DNA from: UBA10649 sp965278965
GTDB taxonomy: Bacteria > Actinomycetota > Actinomycetes > S36-B12
DNA length: 64,000 bases
Direction of reading: 5' to 3'
NCBI GenBank assembly: GCA_965278965.1
Contig: OZ257127.1
Span: 1,984,001-2,048,000 of the forward strand
Under the pieces are notes generated by a model, which saw only the letters and a program-made list of their open reading frames with translations, was not told where the DNA came from and searched no databases. The translations under genes and the position numbers were made by a program. Of the stretch, positions 32,813 to 41,546 are shown piece after piece. Within the stretch, counting starts at the first letter, position 1. The number at the start of each line of letters is the position of its first letter.

Positions 32813-32868
32813 CGACCTTGAGGTCAGAGCGATTCCGAGGCCCCGAACCGCTCTGAACCTCAAGATCG
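32813..32868. terminator. Long inverted repeat after the WYL regulator
   Basis: CTTGAGGTCAGAGCG at 32817-32831 pairs with CGCTCTGAACCTCAAG at 32849-32864 with one bulged A. CGA and TCG extend the stem across a mismatch. The loop is 17 nt. It begins about 15 bp after the stop and is likely a terminator or 3' protective hairpin. Confidence 0.6.
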
Positions 32869-32910
32869 GCATGGGGCGGCCGGCGCGGGTGGGCGGGCCG
32901 GGAAAGCACG

Positions 32911-32938
32911 AAGCCCCGGTCGGATCCGACCGGGGCTT
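32911..32938. terminator. Perfect 28-bp palindrome ending the tRNA-Leu transcript
   Basis: AAGCCCCGGTCGGA and its exact reverse complement abut without a spacer. It lies 2 bp beyond the tRNA 3' end on the minus strand and is followed there by CGTGCTTT. It should form a strong stem of about 12 bp. Confidence 0.65.
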
Positions 32939-32940
32939 GC

Positions 32941-33027
32941 TGGTGCGCGAGGGGGGAGTTGAACCCCCACGCCCTTTCGGGCACACGGACCTGAACCGTG
33001 CGCGTCTGCCTATTCCGCCACTCGCGC
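32941..33027 (-). tRNA. tRNA-Leu (anticodon CAG)
   Basis: The 87-nt reverse-strand sequence has acceptor GCGCGAG pairing with CTCGCGC, an A discriminator and an encoded CCA end. The anticodon loop is TTCAGGT within a CACGG/CCGTG stem. The long variable arm (GCCCGAAAGGGC) marks a class II tRNA. The T arm is GGGGGTTCAACTCCCCC. A strong palindrome follows the 3' end. Confidence 0.97.
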
Positions 33028-33092
33028 GCGCTGGAGGAGTCTAAGGGACCGACGCCCCCGGCGTCGCCCGGGGTGCACGATGCCGGGATGGC

Positions 33093-33359
33093 TCAGTAGC
33101 CGTAGCGGGCGAGCATCCGGACCAGGCCGGCCTTGGCCATCGGGGTGAAGTTGGTGGACCGGTAACCGCGGGCGTAGGCCCCCTGCACGGCCATCCGGGT
33201 CGCCTTCTCGTCGGCTCCCTCGAGGACACGCTCGTTGACCGGCACGCCCTGCCCCGAGACGTGCCGCACGAACTCGACGAACGCGCGGTCGTAGTCCTGG
33301 GCGAAGGAGTCCTCGACGGGCAACGGGCCCGACCTCTCCGCGGGCGATGTGCTCGACAC
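33093..33359 (-). CDS. Small protein of unknown function
   Basis: The GTG at 33359 follows AGGAGG after 4 nt and encodes 88 residues. The first 20 are Ser/Pro-rich and probably flexible. The rest is helical, ending RSTNFTPMAKAGLVRMLARYGY. No domain, signal peptide or membrane segment is seen. It lies between tRNA-Leu and the divergent kinase/phosphatase operon. GATATA upstream may be its -10. I do not recognise it. Confidence 0.6.
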   Translation of the reverse strand: MSSTSPAERSGPLPVEDSFAQDYDRAFVEFVRHVSGQGVPVNERVLEGADEKATRMAVQGAYARGYRSTNFTPMAKAGLVRMLARYGY

Positions 33360-33482
33360 GGCGCCTCCTCGGGGTGGCTATATCCGGCCAGCGTATGCCC
33401 TTCCGTGGGCTATCCCAAGACTCCCAGCAGGCGCGTCTTTCGTCGCGGGGCGCATCCCCGGTAGCCGCACGTTCGCGGGTTA

Positions 33483-33520
33483 GCATCGACCAGCGCCCCT
33501 GCAGGGACGCTGATCGATGC
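33483..33520. promoter_or_regulatory. 38-bp near-perfect palindrome upstream of fhaA
   Basis: GCATCGACCAGCGCCCCTG (33483-33501) is matched by CAGGGACGCTGATCGATGC (33502-33520); 17 of 19 pairs fit and the two arms abut. It ends 21 bp before the fhaA GTG and does not cover the ribosome binding site. It overlaps a TTAGCAT -10-like hexamer. A dimeric regulator site or a leader hairpin would both fit. Confidence 0.6.
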
Positions 33521-33541
33521 CGCCTGGGACCGGAGAGACGC

Positions 33542-34246
33542 GTGGGACTGCTGGAACGGTTCGAGGACTCCCTCGACCGCCTCGTCAACGGTGCGTTCGC
33601 GCGCGCCTTCAAAGCCGAGGTCCAGCCCGTCGAGATCGCATCGGCCCTGCAGCGTGAGGTCAACGACCGCGCTGCGGTCATCGACCGGGAGCGCACGGTG
33701 ATCCCGAACGTCTTCCACGTCGAGCTCTCGCAGCACGACTTCCGCCGGCTCGCGGTCTTCAAGGACGCCCTGCAGACCGAGCTCGCCACCCTGGTCCGTG
33801 ACTACGGCGCGGAGCAGCGGTACACCCTGCTCGGACCCGTCGAGGTCGCGCTCGGTCAGGACGACGAGCTGGACACCGGGATCTTCCGGGTCCGCAGCGA
33901 GGCCCGCGCCGAGGTCCGCTCCCAGCCGCACGGCCGGGCCGACGAGCCGGTCCCCGCCGGCGTCAGCGCGGGCCGGCAGCCGCGGCTCGAGGCATCGGGA
34001 ACCGCCTACCCGCTCGTCCGCGCCGTGACCCGCCTGGGCCGCGGCAGCGACACCGACATCCGGATCGAGGACCCGGGCGCGTCACGCAACCACTGCGAGA
34101 TCGTGCTCGGCCAGCCTGCGCTCGTCCGGGACCTCAACTCCACCAACGGAACCTTCCTCGACGGCCAGCGCGTGTCGCAGGCCGAGGTCGTCGACGGCGC
34201 GACGATCCAGATCGGCACCACGCGCCTGGTCTACCGGAGCGGCTGA
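33542..34246 (+). CDS. fhaA: FhaA, DUF3662 plus FHA domain protein
   Basis: The 234-residue protein starts GLLERFEDSLDRLVNGAFAR, the start of the DUF3662 domain of FhaA. After a Pro/Arg linker (residues about 125-150) comes an FHA domain with VTRLGRGSDTDIRIEDPGAS, RNHCEI and DLNSTNGTFLDG. FHA domains bind phosphothreonine, here on PknB substrates such as the MurJ-type partner known in mycobacteria. GGAGAGACGC precedes the GTG. It opens a plus-strand operon: fhaA, fhaB, pstP, rodA, pbpA, pknB. Confidence 0.93.
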   Translation: MGLLERFEDSLDRLVNGAFARAFKAEVQPVEIASALQREVNDRAAVIDRERTVIPNVFHVELSQHDFRRLAVFKDALQTELATLVRDYGAEQRYTLLGPVEVALGQDDELDTGIFRVRSEARAEVRSQPHGRADEPVPAGVSAGRQPRLEASGTAYPLVRAVTRLGRGSDTDIRIEDPGASRNHCEIVLGQPALVRDLNSTNGTFLDGQRVSQAEVVDGATIQIGTTRLVYRSG

Positions 34247-34249
34247 CGA

Positions 34250-34735
34250 GTGTCGGAGCTGACGCTCACCCTCGTGCGGCTGGGATTCCTCACGCTGCTG
34301 TGGGCGTTCGTCCTCGTCACGGTCGTCGCCCTGCGCCGAGACCTGCGTCAGCCTGCCGAGGCGCGACCACTGGGGCGTGAGCGCCGGCCGGCCAAGACTC
34401 CCCGGCCACCCAAGCCGCCCAAGGTCGCGCGGCAGCAGAAGGTCAAGGGCAGCAAGCTCGCCGTCATCGAGGGTCCCCTGCAGGGCACGATCGTCCCGCT
34501 GGGAAACGTGCAGATCACGATCGGTCGCGCGCCGGACTCCACACTCATCATCGACGACGACTACGCGTCCAGCCGGCACGCACGCATCTACCCCTCCGAG
34601 GGCGCCTGGGTCGTCGAGGACCTCGGCTCCACGAACGGCACGTGGATCGACCGCACCCGCATCACGTCGCCCACCGTTCTGCCGGTGGGGGCGCCGCTGC
34701 GGATCGGCCGCACCACGCTGCAGGTCCAGAAGTAG
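34250..34735 (+). CDS. fhaB: FhaB/FipA, membrane-anchored FHA domain protein
   Basis: This 161-residue protein has one N-terminal membrane helix (about residues 10-30), a Lys/Pro-rich linker, and an FHA domain (ITIGRAPDSTLIIDDDYAS, SRHARI, DLGSTNGTWIDR). In actinobacteria it binds phosphorylated division and cell-wall proteins at midcell. It starts with GTG 3 bp after fhaA and is followed by pstP with a 4-bp gap. Threonines in the terminal segment may themselves be phosphorylated by PknB, by analogy. Confidence 0.92.
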   Translation: MSELTLTLVRLGFLTLLWAFVLVTVVALRRDLRQPAEARPLGRERRPAKTPRPPKPPKVARQQKVKGSKLAVIEGPLQGTIVPLGNVQITIGRAPDSTLIIDDDYASSRHARIYPSEGAWVVEDLGSTNGTWIDRTRITSPTVLPVGAPLRIGRTTLQVQK

Positions 34736-34739
34736 CGCC

Positions 34740-36113
34740 GTGCCTCTCGTTCTGCGGTACGCGGCCCGGTCCGACGTCGGCCTGATCCGGGAGGGCAACG
34801 AGGACTCCGGCTACGCCGGGCCGGCGCTCCTGCTCGTCGCGGACGGCATGGGTGGTCATGCGGCCGGCGAGCTCGCCAGTGCGATCGCCGTCGCCACCGT
34901 CGCGGACCTCGACGTCCACCCGCCCAGCCAGTCGGACGTGCTCAGTGCCCTCGGACATTCCGTCGGCGATGTCGGGGACCGGATCGCCGACGTCATCGAG
35001 GGCGAGCCCGACCTCACCGGGATGGGCACGACGGTCACGGGCATCTACTGGCTCGGCGGGCGCGTCGCGATCGTGCACGTCGGCGACTCGCGCGCGTACC
35101 TGCTGCGCGACGGCGAGCTCACGCAGCTCACACACGACCACACCTACGTGCAGACCCTCGTGGATGCCGGCCGGATCACCGAGGACGAGGCGACCTACCA
35201 CCCGCGTCGCTCGCTGCTCATGCGTGCCCTCGACGGCATGAACACGGTGGAGGCCGACCTCTTCGTCCGCGAGGCCCGCGACGGCGACCGCTACATGCTC
35301 TGCACGGACGGGCTGTCCGGCGTCGTCGACAACGGGTCGATCGCCGCGAGCCTCGCGGAGGGCGACCCCACCGGCGCGGTCACGCGGCTCGTCGACCTGG
35401 CGCTCGAGCGCGGCGCCCCCGACAACGTCACCGTCGTCGTCGCCGACGTCGTGGACGTGCCGGACACCGCGCCGGACGACCCGGGCGTCCACGAGGTGTC
35501 CGTGCCTGTCGTCGTCGGAGCCGCCGGCGAGCCGCGGGTACGCAGCCGCCTTCCGACGGTGCACTTCCCCGACGATGCGCAGCCGGACCCCGACCGGCCC
35601 GATGCGCCGCCGCCGCCGGCCCCCGGGCCGCCGACGGAGCCGCAGCCGCTGATCGACGCCGAGATCGTCGTGCCCGCGGCGATGCAGGCGCGCAAGGAGG
35701 CCGCGGAGAAGCAGGCCGATCGAGCGGTGCGCACACGTCGCCGACGACGTCGCTGGGGGCTCGTGGCCGTCCTGGTCGGCCTGGCCGCCGGGATCGTCGT
35801 GGTGCTCCTGGGTGTCCAGGCCTGGGTCAGCTCACAGTGGTACGTGGCCATCAACGGCAGCGCCGGCACCGGCACCGTCGCGATCTACCAGGGCGTCCAC
35901 GGCTCGCTGCTCGGCTTCCCCCTGTCCAGCCTGCACACCGACACCGACCTGCAGGTGGGCACGCTGCCCCTGCTGTTCCAAGAGAGCGTCAGCAAGGGGA
36001 TCTCCGCCTCGGACGAGGTCGACGCGCAGCGGATCGTCGACGCCCTGCAGCAGGAAGCGCTGCAGTGCCAGTCGATCGTGCCCGACCCGGGCTGTCCGGG
36101 AGCGGCGTCATGA
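34740..36113 (+). CDS. pstP: PP2C-family Ser/Thr phosphatase PstP
   Basis: The 457-residue protein starts LRYAARSDVGLIREGNEDSG and has LLLVADGMGGHAAGE, VHVGDSRAYLLRDGEL, and MLCTDGLSGVV plus APDNVTVVVADV, the metal-binding motifs of PP2C. A Pro/Asp-rich linker is followed by one membrane helix near residue 345 and a roughly 110-residue extracytoplasmic domain. It reverses phosphorylation by PknB. It overlaps rodA by 4 bp (ATGA). GTG start at 34740. Confidence 0.95.
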   Translation: MPLVLRYAARSDVGLIREGNEDSGYAGPALLLVADGMGGHAAGELASAIAVATVADLDVHPPSQSDVLSALGHSVGDVGDRIADVIEGEPDLTGMGTTVTGIYWLGGRVAIVHVGDSRAYLLRDGELTQLTHDHTYVQTLVDAGRITEDEATYHPRRSLLMRALDGMNTVEADLFVREARDGDRYMLCTDGLSGVVDNGSIAASLAEGDPTGAVTRLVDLALERGAPDNVTVVVADVVDVPDTAPDDPGVHEVSVPVVVGAAGEPRVRSRLPTVHFPDDAQPDPDRPDAPPPPAPGPPTEPQPLIDAEIVVPAAMQARKEAAEKQADRAVRTRRRRRRWGLVAVLVGLAAGIVVVLLGVQAWVSSQWYVAINGSAGTGTVAIYQGVHGSLLGFPLSSLHTDTDLQVGTLPLLFQESVSKGISASDEVDAQRIVDALQQEALQCQSIVPDPGCPGAAS

Positions 36114-37528
36114 GCGTGCCCGTCGACGTCCTCGCGCCGATCGCGCAACCCCAGCGTCGTCAGCCGTCGCGGCGCAACGTCGAGCTGGCCCTCCTCGCGT
36201 TCGCCTGGGGCATCGGTCTTCTCGGCTGTTTGCAGGTCGGGTGGGCCAACGGGGAGGACCCGACGTCGCAGCTGTGGATCGCTGCCGGTGTGGTCGGCGC
36301 GCTCGCCCTCGGCATGCACGCGGTTGTGCGGTGGCGTGCTCGCTACGCCGACCCGTTCCTCCTGCCCGCGACCACTCTGCTCACGACCCTCGGCCTAGTG
36401 ATGATCTACCGCATCGACGTCGCCGCGGTGAAGCGAGCGATCCTCAACGGCAACCCGGTGCCAACCCCGGCCGCGTACGCGCAGCTGACGTGGTTCGCGA
36501 TCGCCGTCGCCCTCTTCGTCGGCGTGCTCGTGCTGCTTCGCGACCACCGCGTGCTCCAGCGCTACACCTACACGTGTGGCTTCGCCGGCCTGATCCTGCT
36601 CGTCGCCCCGCTACTTCCTGGGATCGGCAAAGAGGTCAACGGCGCGACGCTGTGGGTGAGCATCGGCGGACAGCAGTTCCAGCCGGCCGAGTTCGCCAAG
36701 ATCCTGCTCACGATCTTCTTCGCCGGCTACCTCGTCGAGAAGCGTGACTCCCTCGCGCTGGTCCGCACGAAGGTCCTCGGTATCGGCCTGCCCCGCCTGA
36801 AGGACCTGGGACCGATCCTCATCGCCTGGTTGGTCTCGCTCGGCGTCCTGATCTTCCAGCACGACCTGGGCACGTCGCTGCTGTTCTTCGGGCTGTTCGT
36901 CTGCATGCTCTACGTCGCGACCCAGCGCCGGTCATGGCTCATCCTCGGCGCGATCCTGTTCGTCGTCGGGGCGGTCGCCGCCTACTACGCGTTCGGGCAC
37001 GTCCGCCTGCGCGTCACCGTGTGGCTCGACCCATGGACCTACGCGAACGACCAGGGCTACCAGATCGTGCAGTCCCTGTTCGGCCTGGCGAACGGCGGCA
37101 TCCTCGGCGCCGGGCTCGGCCAAGGGTTCCCGAACCTCGTGCCGTTCGCCAGCACCGACTTCATCGTGGCCGCCCTCGGCGAGGAGCTCGGTCTGACCGG
37201 GCTGATGGCGATGCTGCTGGTGTACGCGGTCGTTGTCGAGCGCGGCCTGCGGACGGCCCTGTCGGTACGCGACTCGTTCGGCCAGCTCCTCGCGGTGGGC
37301 CTGGCGATCACCATGGCGCTGCAGGTCTTCGTGATCATCGGCGGCGTCACGCGGCTGGTCCCGCTCACCGGCCTGACGACGCCGTTCCTGTCCTACGGCG
37401 GATCGTCGCTCATCGCGAACTGGGTGATCGTGGCGCTCCTGCTGCGGATCTCCGACCGCGCCCGCCGACCCGAGGCGATCCTCGTCGCCCAGGACGACGC
37501 CGTGACGCAGGTCGTGCGGCGACCATGA
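36110..37528 (+). CDS. rodA: SEDS peptidoglycan glycosyltransferase RodA
   Basis: This 472-residue protein has 10-12 membrane segments. The SEDS hallmarks are seen: KEVNGATLWVSIGGQQFQPAEF..., LVSLGVLIFQHDLGTSLLFF with the catalytic Asp, NGGILGAGLGQG and TGLTTPFLSYGGSSL. It polymerises lipid II during elongation together with the class B PBP encoded next. ATG at 36110 overlaps pstP and its own stop overlaps pbpA (ATGA). Operon and co-regulation with pknB are clear. Confidence 0.95.
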   Translation: MSVPVDVLAPIAQPQRRQPSRRNVELALLAFAWGIGLLGCLQVGWANGEDPTSQLWIAAGVVGALALGMHAVVRWRARYADPFLLPATTLLTTLGLVMIYRIDVAAVKRAILNGNPVPTPAAYAQLTWFAIAVALFVGVLVLLRDHRVLQRYTYTCGFAGLILLVAPLLPGIGKEVNGATLWVSIGGQQFQPAEFAKILLTIFFAGYLVEKRDSLALVRTKVLGIGLPRLKDLGPILIAWLVSLGVLIFQHDLGTSLLFFGLFVCMLYVATQRRSWLILGAILFVVGAVAAYYAFGHVRLRVTVWLDPWTYANDQGYQIVQSLFGLANGGILGAGLGQGFPNLVPFASTDFIVAALGEELGLTGLMAMLLVYAVVVERGLRTALSVRDSFGQLLAVGLAITMALQVFVIIGGVTRLVPLTGLTTPFLSYGGSSLIANWVIVALLLRISDRARRPEAILVAQDDAVTQVVRRP

Positions 37529-38967
37529 GCAGACCCATCCGCCGGCTCGGAGTCGTCCTCGGCATCCTGCTCGTCGCCCTGCTCATCAACATCACCGTCA
37601 TCCAGGTCGTGCTCGCCAACGACTACCGCGACCGCCCCGGCAACCAGCGGATCCTGCTGGAGGAGTACGACCGCGAGCGCGGTCCGATCCTCGTCGGGGC
37701 CAACCCGGTCGCCCGCTCCAAGGAGACCGGCGACACGCTGCGTTTCCTGCGGGTCTACAGCAACGGCCCCCTGTACGCCCCGGTCACGGGCTTCTACTCC
37801 CTCGTCTACGGCGCGACCGGCCTGGAGCGCACCGAGAACCGCATCCTCACGGGCCGCTCCGATCTCCTGGTCGTCGACCGCATCGACCAGCTCTTCGCCG
37901 GCGAGCAGCCCAAGGGCGGTGCCGTCAGCACGACCATCGACGCCCGCGCGCAGCGCGCCGCGTTCGAGGGCCTCGCAGGCAAGAAGGGGGCCGTTGTCGC
38001 GATCGAGCCGGCCACCGGTCGCATCCTCGCGTCGGTCCAGTCCCCGTCGTTCGACCCCAACATCTTGTCCAGCCACGACCCGGCCGCGATCCGCAAGTAC
38101 TACTCGACGCTGGAGGCCGACCCGGCCAAGCCGCTGCTCAACCGGCCGATCGTCTCGCTCAACCCGCCGGGGTCCACGTTCAAGCTCGTGACGACGGCGG
38201 CCGCGCTCGCGTCGGGCCGGTTCACGCCCGACTCCGTCATCCCCGGCCCGCGCACGTACCAGCTGCCGGACTCCACCCACAAGATCCGCAACTGGAGCGG
38301 TCAGGCCTGCGGTCCGGACAACCTGGTCACCTTGCGCCAGGCCTTGGCGATCTCGTGCAACACGGCCTTCGCCTGGCTGGGCAACGAGCTCGGCGACGAC
38401 GCGCTGCGCACGCAGGCCGAGCTGATGGGCTTCGACACCTCGTTCGAGATCCCGCTGCGGGCCGCGACGTCGCGCTTCCCCGAAGACCCCGACGCTCCGC
38501 AGACGGCGATGTCGGCCATCGGGCAGTTCGATGTGCGGGCGACGGCCCTGCAGATGGCGATGGTGTCGGCGGCGATCGCGAACCGGGGAGTCCTGATGAA
38601 CCCGTACCTCGTGCAGGAGGTGCGCGGCCCGGACCTCGCCATCCTGCAGACCACCGATCCGTCGACGTTCGAGACCGCGATGACGCCGCTCAACGCAACG
38701 CAGCTCAGCGACATGATGGTCAACGTCGTCGACAACGGCACAGGCAGCAACGCGCAGATCCCCGGCGTCCGGGTCGCGGGGAAGACCGGAACGGCCCAGA
38801 CCGGCAACGACAACCCCGCCGTCGCCTGGTTCGTCGCCTTCGCGCCGGCGGCCTCGCCGAAGGTGGCCGTCGCGGTCGTCGTCGAGGACGCCGGTGCCCC
38901 CGAGGTCAGCGGCAACCAGCTCGCCGCGCCGATCGCCAAGGCCGTCATCGAGGCTGTCCTGCGCTAG
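37525..38967 (+). CDS. pbpA: Class B penicillin-binding protein PbpA
   Basis: The 480-residue protein has one N-terminal membrane helix (residues 7-28), a dimerisation/pedestal part, and a transpeptidase domain. Active-site motifs are NPPGSTFKLVTTAA (SxxK), ALAISCNTAFAW (SxN) and VAGKTGTAQT (KTG). It crosslinks peptidoglycan with RodA as polymerase. It matches the actinobacterial PbpA length. Stop is 31 bp before pknB. Confidence 0.95.
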   Translation: MSRPIRRLGVVLGILLVALLINITVIQVVLANDYRDRPGNQRILLEEYDRERGPILVGANPVARSKETGDTLRFLRVYSNGPLYAPVTGFYSLVYGATGLERTENRILTGRSDLLVVDRIDQLFAGEQPKGGAVSTTIDARAQRAAFEGLAGKKGAVVAIEPATGRILASVQSPSFDPNILSSHDPAAIRKYYSTLEADPAKPLLNRPIVSLNPPGSTFKLVTTAAALASGRFTPDSVIPGPRTYQLPDSTHKIRNWSGQACGPDNLVTLRQALAISCNTAFAWLGNELGDDALRTQAELMGFDTSFEIPLRAATSRFPEDPDAPQTAMSAIGQFDVRATALQMAMVSAAIANRGVLMNPYLVQEVRGPDLAILQTTDPSTFETAMTPLNATQLSDMMVNVVDNGTGSNAQIPGVRVAGKTGTAQTGNDNPAVAWFVAFAPAASPKVAVAVVVEDAGAPEVSGNQLAAPIAKAVIEAVLR

Positions 38968-38998
38968 GCCGGCGCAACGACCCTGAGAGGATGACGAC

Positions 38999-40813
38999 AT
39001 GACCACCGGTGCCGACGACGCTCGGATGCTCGGCGACCGGTACGAGATCGGCGTCGTCATCGGCCGCGGTGGGATGGCCGAGGTGCACGAGGGCCGCGAC
39101 CTGCGGCTGGGCCGTCGCGTCGCCGTCAAGATCCTTCGTCCCGACCTCGCGAAGGACCCGACCTTCCAGGCGCGCTTCCGCCGTGAGGCACAGTCGGCGG
39201 CGGCCCTGAACCATCCGAACATCGTCGCGGTCTACGACACCGGCGAGGACATCCTCAGCGCCGACGGCATCTCCACGACGGTGCCCTACATCGTCATGGA
39301 GTACGTCGACGGCATGACGTTGCGTCAGCTGCTCGGCTCCGGCCGACGGCTGCTGCCCGAGCGCGCACTGGAGATCACGGCCGGCATCTTGTCCGCGCTG
39401 GACTACGCGCACCGGCACGGCATCGTCCACCGCGACATCAAGCCAGCCAACGTCATGCTCACGCGGACCGGTGACGTCAAGGTCATGGACTTCGGCATCG
39501 CGCGGGCCATGAACGACGCCGGCACGACGATGACGTCGACGTCGGCCGTCATGGGCACCGCGCAGTACCTGTCGCCGGAGCAGGCGCGCGGCGAGGTCGT
39601 CGACGCCCGCAGCGACCTGTACTCGACCGGTGTCCTGCTCTACGAGCTCCTCACCAGCCGGCCGCCCTTCACCGGCGACTCCCCGGTCTCGATCGCGTAC
39701 CAGCACGTGAGCGAGATGCCCGTGCCGCCGTCGCAGCTGGATCCCGACGTGACCGCGCAGATCGACGCCGTCGTCCTTCGGGCGCTCGCCAAGCGCACGG
39801 ACGATCGCTACCAGACGGCGGCTGACTTCCGGGCCGACGTCGAGCGCGCGATCGCCGGTTCGCCGGTCACCGCCGCGGTCCCGATGGTCACGGCCGACCG
39901 CACGCAGATGATGTCGCCCGTCCAGGCCGCGGCCGGGGCGTACGAGCCGATGTACGACATGGACCGGCCGCGCGGTCGCCGACGGGGCCGCAGCGCGGCG
40001 TTCTGGGTGCTCGGCATCATCGGCCTGGCCCTCGCCGCATTCAGCGCGTGGGCGATCGTGACGCTCATCCCGTGGAGCTCAGCCTCCTCGCAGGTGACCG
40101 TGCCCGGGCTGTCCGGCATGACTATCGAGCAGGCGACGGCCGCGCTGGAGGACCCCGACGTCGGCCTTCGGCTGGGAACGCAGACCCCCGAGGTGTCCGA
40201 CCAGCCGCAGAACACGATCATCAACCAGCAGCCCGCTGCCGGCGAGACGATGGAGCGCGGGCAGTCGGTAAACGTCACGATCAGCGCCGGCATGGAGCAG
40301 GTGACCGTCCCCCAGCTCGTGACGCTGACGTCGGTGGACTCGGCCCGCATCGCGTTGCAGGATGCCGGCCTCCAGCTCGGCAACGTCAAGGAGAAGAACT
40401 CCCAGCAGCCGCAGGGCTACGTCCTCGAGCAGGATCCCCCGGAGGGCACCCAGGTAGACGCCGGTGCCAGCGTGGACATCACCGTCTCCTCCGGCCTGGT
40501 GAAGGTGCCGAACGTCAAGAACCTCACCGAGGCGCAGGCGCGCAGCGACCTCGCCCAGTCCGGCTTCGAGGTGCAGTCGGTCGAGATCGAGGACGGCACG
40601 GTCCCTGGCGGAACCGTGCTGGCGCAGTCGCCGAAGTCCGGTGAGTTGCTCCCCCGCGGATCGACGGTGACGATCACCGTGTCGACGTCGCCGCCTACTC
40701 CGACACCCGACCCGACCCCGACACCCACGCCGACGCCGACACCGAGCGAGCCGGACCAGCCGACGCAACCGCCGGTGGAGCCGCCGGCCAGCGAGTTCGC
40801 CCCCAGCCCGTAG
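38999..40813 (+). CDS. pknB: PASTA-domain Ser/Thr protein kinase PknB
   Basis: The 604-residue protein has a Hanks kinase domain (IGRGGMAEVHEGRD, VAVKIL, IVHRDIKPANVM, VMDFGIARAM). The activation loop TSTSAVMGTAQYLSPEQ carries Thr residues. A membrane helix lies near residue 345. Three PASTA repeats follow at about 365-430, 430-500 and 500-565 (VTVPGLSGMTIEQA, VTVPQLVTLTSVDSA, VKVPNVKNLTEAQA). A Pro/Thr-rich tail of about 40 residues (TPTPDPTPTP) ends it. It senses cell-wall fragments outside and phosphorylates division and wall proteins. No pknA accompanies it here. Confidence 0.96.
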   Translation: MTTGADDARMLGDRYEIGVVIGRGGMAEVHEGRDLRLGRRVAVKILRPDLAKDPTFQARFRREAQSAAALNHPNIVAVYDTGEDILSADGISTTVPYIVMEYVDGMTLRQLLGSGRRLLPERALEITAGILSALDYAHRHGIVHRDIKPANVMLTRTGDVKVMDFGIARAMNDAGTTMTSTSAVMGTAQYLSPEQARGEVVDARSDLYSTGVLLYELLTSRPPFTGDSPVSIAYQHVSEMPVPPSQLDPDVTAQIDAVVLRALAKRTDDRYQTAADFRADVERAIAGSPVTAAVPMVTADRTQMMSPVQAAAGAYEPMYDMDRPRGRRRGRSAAFWVLGIIGLALAAFSAWAIVTLIPWSSASSQVTVPGLSGMTIEQATAALEDPDVGLRLGTQTPEVSDQPQNTIINQQPAAGETMERGQSVNVTISAGMEQVTVPQLVTLTSVDSARIALQDAGLQLGNVKEKNSQQPQGYVLEQDPPEGTQVDAGASVDITVSSGLVKVPNVKNLTEAQARSDLAQSGFEVQSVEIEDGTVPGGTVLAQSPKSGELLPRGSTVTITVSTSPPTPTPDPTPTPTPTPTPSEPDQPTQPPVEPPASEFAPSP

Positions 40814-40826
40814 GAACCCGCCCGTT

Positions 40827-40919
40827 CCGTTTGTCCCGCTTTGCGGGACTGGCGGGCGGCTCGGCGGACGATCCGGGCGTGAGCTGCCCGCCAGTCCCAC
40901 AGATGTCGCGTCCGAACGG
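40827..40919. repeat. Decayed copy of the inverted-repeat element
   Basis: The left 23 bp (40827-40849, starting CCGTTTGTCCCGC) is identical to the left arm of the copy at 1234. The right end (CCAGTCCCACAGATG then TCGCGTCCGAACGG) has lost most of the pairing. It fills the gap between the convergent pknB and glutamine amidotransferase genes and may terminate both transcripts. Confidence 0.75.
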
Positions 40920-40924
40920 ACGCC

Positions 40925-41542
40925 TCAACCCACCACTGGCGCGAGGTGAGTGGCCAGCTCGCGCGCCCCGGGGTCGCCGCACTCAGCCAGCCAGTTCGCG
41001 AGCATCGCGTGCCCGCCCTCGGTGAGGACCGACTCGGGGTGGAACTGGACGCCCTCGACGGCGATGTCGTTGTGGCGCAGCGCCATGATGACGCCGCTCT
41101 CGGTAGTACCGGTCACGTGCAGCACGTCCGGAACGGTCTCGGGCACGACCGCGAGGGAGTGGTACCGCGTCGCAGTGAACGGCGATGGCAGCCCCGCGAG
41201 CACGCCCTCGCCGTGGTGCAGGACCTGTGAGGTCTTGCCGTGCAGCAGCTCCGGCGCACGGTCGACCGTCGCCCCGTAGACGGCCGCGATCGCCTGGTGG
41301 CCGAGGCAGACGCCGAAGATCGGCACGTCGCCCGCACACTCGCGGACGATCGCCATGCAGACGCCGGCATCCTCGGGCACTCCGGGGCCGGGGCTGAGCA
41401 GGACTCCGTCGAACGTGCGGGCCTCGTCCGTCGTCACCGCGTCGTTGCGCCGCACCTCGACGTCGGCGCCGAGCTGGGCGAGGTACTGGACGAGGTTGAA
41501 CACGAACGAGTCGTAGTTGTCGACGACGAGGATCCGGGCCAC
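40925..41542 (-). CDS. Class I glutamine amidotransferase, anthranilate/aminodeoxychorismate synthase component II
   Basis: The 205-residue protein has ILVVDNYDSFVFNLVQYL, LLSPGPGVPEDAGV, GVCLGHQAIAAVYG with the catalytic Cys, and GVQFHPESVLTEGG with the His and Glu. It releases ammonia from glutamine for TrpE or PabB. Its place next to pknB matches trpG/pabA in other actinobacteria. The synthase subunit is not in the window, so TrpG or PabA cannot be separated. GTG start at 41542. Confidence 0.92.
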   Translation of the reverse strand: MARILVVDNYDSFVFNLVQYLAQLGADVEVRRNDAVTTDEARTFDGVLLSPGPGVPEDAGVCMAIVRECAGDVPIFGVCLGHQAIAAVYGATVDRAPELLHGKTSQVLHHGEGVLAGLPSPFTATRYHSLAVVPETVPDVLHVTGTTESGVIMALRHNDIAVEGVQFHPESVLTEGGHAMLANWLAECGDPGARELATHLAPVVG

Positions 41543-41546
41543 GACG

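Noticed and set aside
32941..33027. Attachment site at tRNA-Leu
   Set aside because: No direct repeat of the tRNA 3' end was found on the far side of the adjacent islet, and no integrase gene is present.
40690..40790. Repetitive CCGACACC-type DNA at the end of pknB
   Set aside because: It encodes the Pro/Thr-rich tail of PknB and is explained by coding.
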